This document shows, piece after piece, positions 59,615 through 64,000 of a stretch of 64,000 bases of DNA. This stretch comes from Aquicoccus sp. G2-2. Its GTDB lineage: Bacteria > Pseudomonadota > Alphaproteobacteria > Rhodobacterales > Rhodobacteraceae. The position numbers and the translations under genes are program-made. Positions within the stretch are counted from its first letter, which is position 1. Every line of letters starts with the position of its first letter. The stretch covers positions 744,001 to 808,000 of the forward strand of contig NZ_JAYDCK010000003.1 of assembly GCF_034555965.1 (NCBI RefSeq). Reading direction: 5' to 3'. Under the pieces are notes generated by a model, which was not told the origin of the DNA, made no database searches, and saw only the letters and a program-made list of their open reading frames with translations.

Positions 59615-60708
59615 CCATCCTCCGTATGCAGCAAAAGCCCGACACCCAAAAGCAATGCGGCGACCGGTGGCGCCCACGCCGCCAGTATCACCGGAAGCTG
59701 CCCGTTCTCGCCAAGGATCTGCGCGAAATTCCGGATGAAATAAAGCCCAAACCCCAACAACAGCGATAACAGCACCGCCGTTCCGGTGCCACCCTGACGC
59801 GCGTGGCGCATGGTGAAAGCCGCCCCGATCAACACCATCGCAATAAGAAACAGCGGCCGGGCCAGTTCGACCTGAAGCCAGACAAGTTGCCGCCGGGCCG
59901 AGAAACCAGCCTGTTCCAGCTGGCGAATGAAGCGTGGCATATCCCAGACCGAAATCGCATTCGGCTGGCCAAAGGTTTCGCGGATGCGTTCGCTCGTCAA
60001 GGTCGACGGCAGATCAAGTTGGGCATGCGTGGTGGCCCCGGCCTCGGGGTTGACCGTCCCGCTCAGCGGCCAGACCTTCGCGCCGCTCAGCGTCCAATGC
60101 CCGTCTTTCAACGTGGCTTCGCGCGCCTCGATCCGTTTGGTTGGCCCATTCCCCGGTGCATAGGAAACAAAGGTCACGTCATATAGCTCTGAAGCATCCT
60201 GATTGGCCGCCGTGGCCCGGATCACCGTCTGGCCCTCTGGCCCGCCTTGGCGCAGCCAAAGCCCTTCGGCCGAGATCGAAAACACCGCCTCACCGCCGGT
60301 GCGATAGCGTTGCAAAAGCTCGTGATAGCGTTTTGATGTGGCCGCCACGATCGGGTTGAACATCGACACGCTCACCCCACCGATCAGCAACGCCACGATG
60401 GCCGGCGCGATCAGCACCTTGATCCCCGACCGCCCCACCGCGCGCACCGCCACCAACTCCGACGACCGTGCCAGCCCGATAAACAGCGCCACCGCCGACA
60501 AGATCGCCATCAGCGGCAGCAATTGGTAAACTCCGCTCGGCACGTTGAGCAAAGTCATGCCCAGCGTGTCGGTAAAACTGGCCTCGGTATTGTCGAGCCT
60601 GCGAACCTGCTCGATCAGGTCGATCAACATCTGCAAGATGAACAGAACCGTAAACAGACCGCCAAGGGTCCATAAAAACTTGCGTGCCACGTAGAAGTGC
60701 AGCCTCAT
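59611..60708 (-). CDS. lptG: LPS export permease LptG
   Basis: 365 residues. The YjgP/YjgQ fold: MRLHFYVARKFLWTLGGLFTVLFILQMLIDLIEQVRRLD, LLNVPSGVYQLLPLMAILSAVALFIGLARSSELVAVRAVGRSG, a periplasmic jellyroll, and C-terminal helices RPLFLIAMVLIGAAFTMRHARQGG and LGFGLYFIRNFAQILGENGQLP. It forms with LptF and LptB the ABC exporter that lifts LPS to the periplasm. Its start overlaps the lptF stop (ATGA) and its stop the lptD start (ATGA). Confidence 0.95.
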   Translation of the reverse strand: MRLHFYVARKFLWTLGGLFTVLFILQMLIDLIEQVRRLDNTEASFTDTLGMTLLNVPSGVYQLLPLMAILSAVALFIGLARSSELVAVRAVGRSGIKVLIAPAIVALLIGGVSVSMFNPIVAATSKRYHELLQRYRTGGEAVFSISAEGLWLRQGGPEGQTVIRATAANQDASELYDVTFVSYAPGNGPTKRIEAREATLKDGHWTLSGAKVWPLSGTVNPEAGATTHAQLDLPSTLTSERIRETFGQPNAISVWDMPRFIRQLEQAGFSARRQLVWLQVELARPLFLIAMVLIGAAFTMRHARQGGTGTAVLLSLLLGFGLYFIRNFAQILGENGQLPVILAAWAPPVAALLLGVGLLLHTEDG

Positions 60709-61873
60709 GCCATCGCCTCCCCGTCAGGGGGGTGCCATGGGCATCGTCGGGCGCATCGGGGTTTGGATGTGCGCGCACCTTGTGGGCGCGCCCGGCCCAG
60801 CCCAGCAATCCGCCCGCCACCGTCAGCCCGACAACCGACGGCAGATACATCAACGGCCACAGCCGCGGGTCAGAGCGCACCGGGTCCGTCACCACCCCTT
60901 CGATCAGTTTCAGGATCACCAACACCACGAAAGCCCCGATGATCTGCCGCCAGACGCCAAACCGGCTGAACCCGCCCGCCAGCAACGCGGCAAACCCGAT
61001 CAATGCCGCCGCAAGACACAGCAGCGGTTGGTTGAACCGGCCGTGCAACTCTTCCGCAACCGCCCCGAGCGACACCTTGGCGCGCTCCGCCACGTCGCTT
61101 GGGGCGCGGATCATCTCAAGCGTGCTGGCATTGCCAATATCAAATATCTTGCGCTCGGTTTCTCCGATCAATGCGCTGATGTCATAGGAAAAATCAGAAA
61201 AATGCGTGGTAAAAAGCCGCCGCGAGTTCGGGTCATAGTTTTGCGACAGGCCATCAACCATCACCAGCTTGGCATCGTCACCATCGCGCACGATATAGGC
61301 GGTCTTCGCGGTATAAGCCAAGCTCTCGCCCAAGGTGCGCCGGTCGGACAGGAAAACATCACTCAAAGTGCCGTCCGGGGTGATTTCGCGGATGTAGAAT
61401 GTCACTCCGGCGGCAGGGTGCAGAAATGTCCCCTCGGTCAGCAGCTTGGCCGTCACGTTGCGTGAAATCTCGATCTGGCGCAATTGCAGCTGCGCCAGTG
61501 AACGCGGCACAAGATAGTGGCTCAGCGCCGCCATCATCAAAGCCGCAAGAAGCCCGAAAATCGCCACTGGCCGCGCCAGCCGCCACGGTGAGAAGCCGGT
61601 TGCCTGCATCACCGTCAATTCGCTTTCCGAGCTAAGCCGGTTGGTCACGTAAACCGCCGCCGCAAAGCTGGCGATTGGCACCACCTTGGCAATCACGCTG
61701 GGCAGGGTCAGCGCGGTGAACTCGGCAAACACCAAAAGCGACTGGCCATCCCCGATCAACTGATCAAACAGTTTTACCGCCTGGTTGATCCAATAAAGCG
61801 ATACGAAAACCAGCGAGAAAAAGCCGAACAGCACCAGAAGTTGCGACAGCATGTATCTGTCGAATCGCGGCAA
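60705..61873 (-). pseudogene. lptF: LPS export permease LptF, 3' end shifted by one base
   Basis: From the TTG at 61873 (MPRFDRYMLSQLLVLFGFFSLVFVSLYWINQ), preceded by GGGGGAG. The YjgP/YjgQ layout is clear, with VVPIASFAAAVYVTNRLSSESELTVMQATGFSPWRL and the C-terminal ILKLIEGVV. Near its end the frame runs on into lptG. Adding one G to the G6 run at 60727-60732 gives the end GTPPDGEAMA and a stop that overlaps the lptG start (ATGA). Assembly indel likely. First gene of the lptF-lptG-lptD-surA-pdxA-rsmA operon. Confidence 0.9.
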
Positions 61874-62136
61874 AATTGCACTCCCCCGGCGCTACAAGAT
61901 GTTGTGCAAACCCTACAGGATCGGGGCAGGGGGGTAAACTGCTAAAGCGTCCCGGGTCACACCTGCGGCAGGGATGAGGCGGGACGCCGCGCACCGGATC
62001 GGTGTTTCGCGCGCCTTGCCCAAACCCCGTCGCTCAGGTTCTGGGAGAGATGCTTTATCTGGTCAAATCGGTGGGCGGGCGCTAGATATTGTGCCGGACC
62101 GTTATGCCCGTAAACCAAAGCCAAGGAACCTTACGT

Positions 62137-63609
62137 ATGTCAGCTCCCCTCCGTTTTGCCTTTGCCGAGACCGATATCGAGAAAATCGCCGATGCGCCGG
62201 GCCGTGTCGCGGTCCTGCTCGGGGCCGATGGCAAGCTCGACAAGGCCGCCCGCCGCGTGAATCGGCTGACCCGGGGCGCGTTGGCGCGCGTGGCGCAAAG
62301 CGAAAGCTTTGCCAAGGCGGGAGCGGGCGATGCGATTACCCTCGCCTGGCCTGCAGGCATGGCGGCAGAGGCGGTGGACATCATCAAGATCGCGCGGCGC
62401 GCCCCGCTCGAAGAGGCGCGCAAGGCAGGCGCCTCACTGGCCAAAACACTGGGCAAATCCGGCCTTCTTCTGCTTGCGGGCAATAATGCGCGCCTGCCCG
62501 AGATCGTGCTTGGTCTGGCGTTGCGTTCTTACAAATTTGAGGTTCACAAGACCGCCGAGCCAGACATGTTTGGCCCGGTCGATGTGATGTGCTCCGATCC
62601 CGAAGCCGCCCGAACCGCCAGCGCGGCCCCGCTTGCGGTGGCCGAAGGCGCGCATTTCACCCGCGATCTGGTCAATGAGCCCGCCAACGCGCTGACCACG
62701 ACCGAATTTGCCAACCGGCTTGCCGAAATGCAAAGCCTTGGTCTCAAGGTCGAAGTGCTCGATGAACCGGCGCTGGAAAAGCTTGGCATGGGCGCGCTTC
62801 TGGGGGTGGGGCAGGGCAGTGCCAGCCCCTCCAAAGTGGTGGTGATGGAATGGCAGGGCGGTGCCAAAGGCGCGGCCCCGCTGGCGCTGATCGGCAAGGG
62901 CGTGGTGTTTGATACCGGCGGCATTTCGATCAAACCTTCGGCGGGTATGGAAGAAATGACGATGGACATGGGCGGCGCTGCGGTGGTGTCGGGCACCATG
63001 CGCGCGCTGGCGCTGCGCAAGGCCAAGGCCAACGTGGTGGGCCTTGTCGGCATTGTCGAAAACATGCCCTCCGGCGATGCGATCCGCCCCGGTGACGTGC
63101 TGAAATCCATGAAGGGCGATACGATTGAGGTGATCTCGACCGATGCCGAAGGCCGCCTCGTTCTGGCCGATGTGATGTGGTATGCGCAACAGCGCTTCAA
63201 ACCGGCCGGCATGATTGATCTGGCCACCCTGACCGGAGCCATCATCATCGGGTTGGGGCACGAAAATGCTGGCGTGTTTTCCAATGACGATGCGCTTTGC
63301 AAAGCATTCCTCAAGGCGGCAGAGGCCGAAGGCGAAGGTGCATGGCGAATGCCGCTCGGGGCTGGCTATGACAAGCTCCTGAAATCGCGCATTGCCGATA
63401 TGAAAAACCTCGGCGGCCGCCCGGCGGGCGCGGTCACCGCCGCACAGTTCCTGCAACGCTTCGTGCAGGATGATATGGCGTGGATCCATCTCGATATCGC
63501 CGGTGTCGCTCTGGTCAAGGGCGAAACCGCCTATGCTCCCGAAGGCGCGACCGGCTGGGGGGTTCTGGCGCTTAATCGTTTGATCTCAGATAGCTATGAG
63601 GTTTCATGA
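62137..63609 (+). CDS. pepA: Leucyl aminopeptidase
   Basis: 490 residues from the ATG at 62137 (MSAPLRFAFAETDIEK); a shorter-distance upstream ATG adds 12 or 16 residues without a good ribosome site. The M17 signatures are VGQGSASPSKVVVMEW, LIGKGVVFDTGGISIKPSAGMEEM with the metal Lys and Asp, MDMGGAAVVSG, and STDAEGRLVLADVMWYA (Asp-Ala-Glu-Gly-Arg). It removes N-terminal amino acids with two metal ions in the cytoplasm and in some bacteria binds DNA. Divergent from lptF, overlapping holC (ATGA). Confidence 0.95.
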   Translation: MSAPLRFAFAETDIEKIADAPGRVAVLLGADGKLDKAARRVNRLTRGALARVAQSESFAKAGAGDAITLAWPAGMAAEAVDIIKIARRAPLEEARKAGASLAKTLGKSGLLLLAGNNARLPEIVLGLALRSYKFEVHKTAEPDMFGPVDVMCSDPEAARTASAAPLAVAEGAHFTRDLVNEPANALTTTEFANRLAEMQSLGLKVEVLDEPALEKLGMGALLGVGQGSASPSKVVVMEWQGGAKGAAPLALIGKGVVFDTGGISIKPSAGMEEMTMDMGGAAVVSGTMRALALRKAKANVVGLVGIVENMPSGDAIRPGDVLKSMKGDTIEVISTDAEGRLVLADVMWYAQQRFKPAGMIDLATLTGAIIIGLGHENAGVFSNDDALCKAFLKAAEAEGEGAWRMPLGAGYDKLLKSRIADMKNLGGRPAGAVTAAQFLQRFVQDDMAWIHLDIAGVALVKGETAYAPEGATGWGVLALNRLISDSYEVS

Positions 63610-64000
63610 GCGAGGTCTTCTTCTATCACCTGACCCAACGCCCACTGGAGGCGGTGCTGCCGGTGTTGCTGGAACGCTCAATCGGACGCGGCGCAAACGT
63701 GCTGGTGCGCGGGCGCGATCCGGCGCGGATGGACTGGCTTGATCAGGCGCTCTGGCTTGGCCCCGAGGATCGCTTCCTGCCGCACGGCCTTGCCGGTGGG
63801 CCAGATGATGCCCGCCAACCTGTTCTTTTGACCACCACCCAAGGCAACCCGAATGCCGCCAGCTTCCTGATGGTGATCGACGGCGCCGATCTCGCACCCG
63901 AGGAGGCGGCCATGATGGAGCGCAGCTGCATCTTGTTCGATGGCAATGACGCCGCCGCCGTAACCCAGGCGCGCGGCCAGTGGAAAGCCCTCACTGCAGC
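63606..64000 (+). CDS. holC: DNA polymerase III subunit chi, 5' part, cut by window edge
   Basis: The ATG at 63606 overlaps the pepA stop (ATGA). 131 residues are visible without a stop. MSEVFFYHLTQRPLEAVLPVLLERSIGRGANVLVR and DWLDQALWLGPEDRFLPHGLAGG are typical of HolC, with RQPVLLTTTQGNPNAASFLMVIDGA following. It links the clamp loader to single-strand-binding protein. pepA-holC is a common gene pair in proteobacteria. Confidence 0.93.
   Translation, partial: MSEVFFYHLTQRPLEAVLPVLLERSIGRGANVLVRGRDPARMDWLDQALWLGPEDRFLPHGLAGGPDDARQPVLLTTTQGNPNAASFLMVIDGADLAPEEAAMMERSCILFDGNDAAAVTQARGQWKALTA

Overview
This window is a GC-rich (about 60-65 %) bacterial chromosome segment, densely coding on both strands. 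Gene families and operon order point to an alphaproteobacterium of the Rhodobacterales (Roseobacter/Paracoccaceae-like). Pointers include a DUF6778-type lipoprotein, a DksA without the usual zinc-finger cysteines, a DUF2927 lipoprotein, DUF4167 behind prfA-prmC, an isolated FliG, and a divergent ectoine catabolism block. No rRNA, CRISPR array, prophage or IS element was recognised. There are two tRNA genes, Asn(GTT) and Gly(CCC).

Layout. 1-13990: 5' end of phosphogluconate dehydratase (edd), a lipoprotein, a frameshifted rRNA methyltransferase, a PIN protein, an M48 protease, a cytochrome P450, a two-cysteine racemase/isomerase, a VWA protein, a DUF2927 lipoprotein, an EamA transporter, an isolated FliG, a MoxR-type ATPase, dksA and an FAD monooxygenase. 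14012-24396: acetyltransferase, glycine-zipper lipoprotein, enolase, FAD amine oxidoreductase, OsmC, EamA, Fur/Mur, a 404-base structured intergenic region, a DEAD-box helicase, tRNA-Asn, MBL hydrolase, histidine kinase, tRNA-Gly. 24381-25002: a small AT-richer insert bounded by two copies of the tRNA-Gly 3' end.

25107-32159 is an ectoine/hydroxyectoine catabolism region: aminotransferase, semialdehyde dehydrogenase and AsnC regulator on the minus strand, facing eutB-eutC-eutD (doeA). The deacetylase EutE/DoeB and the usual Ueh transporter are not beside it. 32182-38515 is a second catabolic unit: MarR regulator, TRAP transporter, an IlvD/Edd dehydratase and a 2-hydroxyacid dehydrogenase, probably for a sugar or hydroxy acid. 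38563-51443 mixes transport, SelO, nucleoside hydrolase, an iron-type binding protein with a good promoter/operator, mazG, two adjacent M20 amidohydrolases and agmatinase.

51508-64000 is core: prfA-prmC-DUF4167, then the minus-strand operon lptF-lptG-lptD-surA-pdxA-rsmA (outer-membrane LPS export and assembly, vitamin B6 synthesis, rRNA methylation), divergent from pepA-holC.

A striking property is that about ten single-base reading-frame breaks occur, mostly in C/G/A runs, including breaks in normally essential genes (lptD twice, lptF). The simplest reading is assembly indels (long-read or uncorrected data), so frameshifted genes are annotated as full spans with the break noted.
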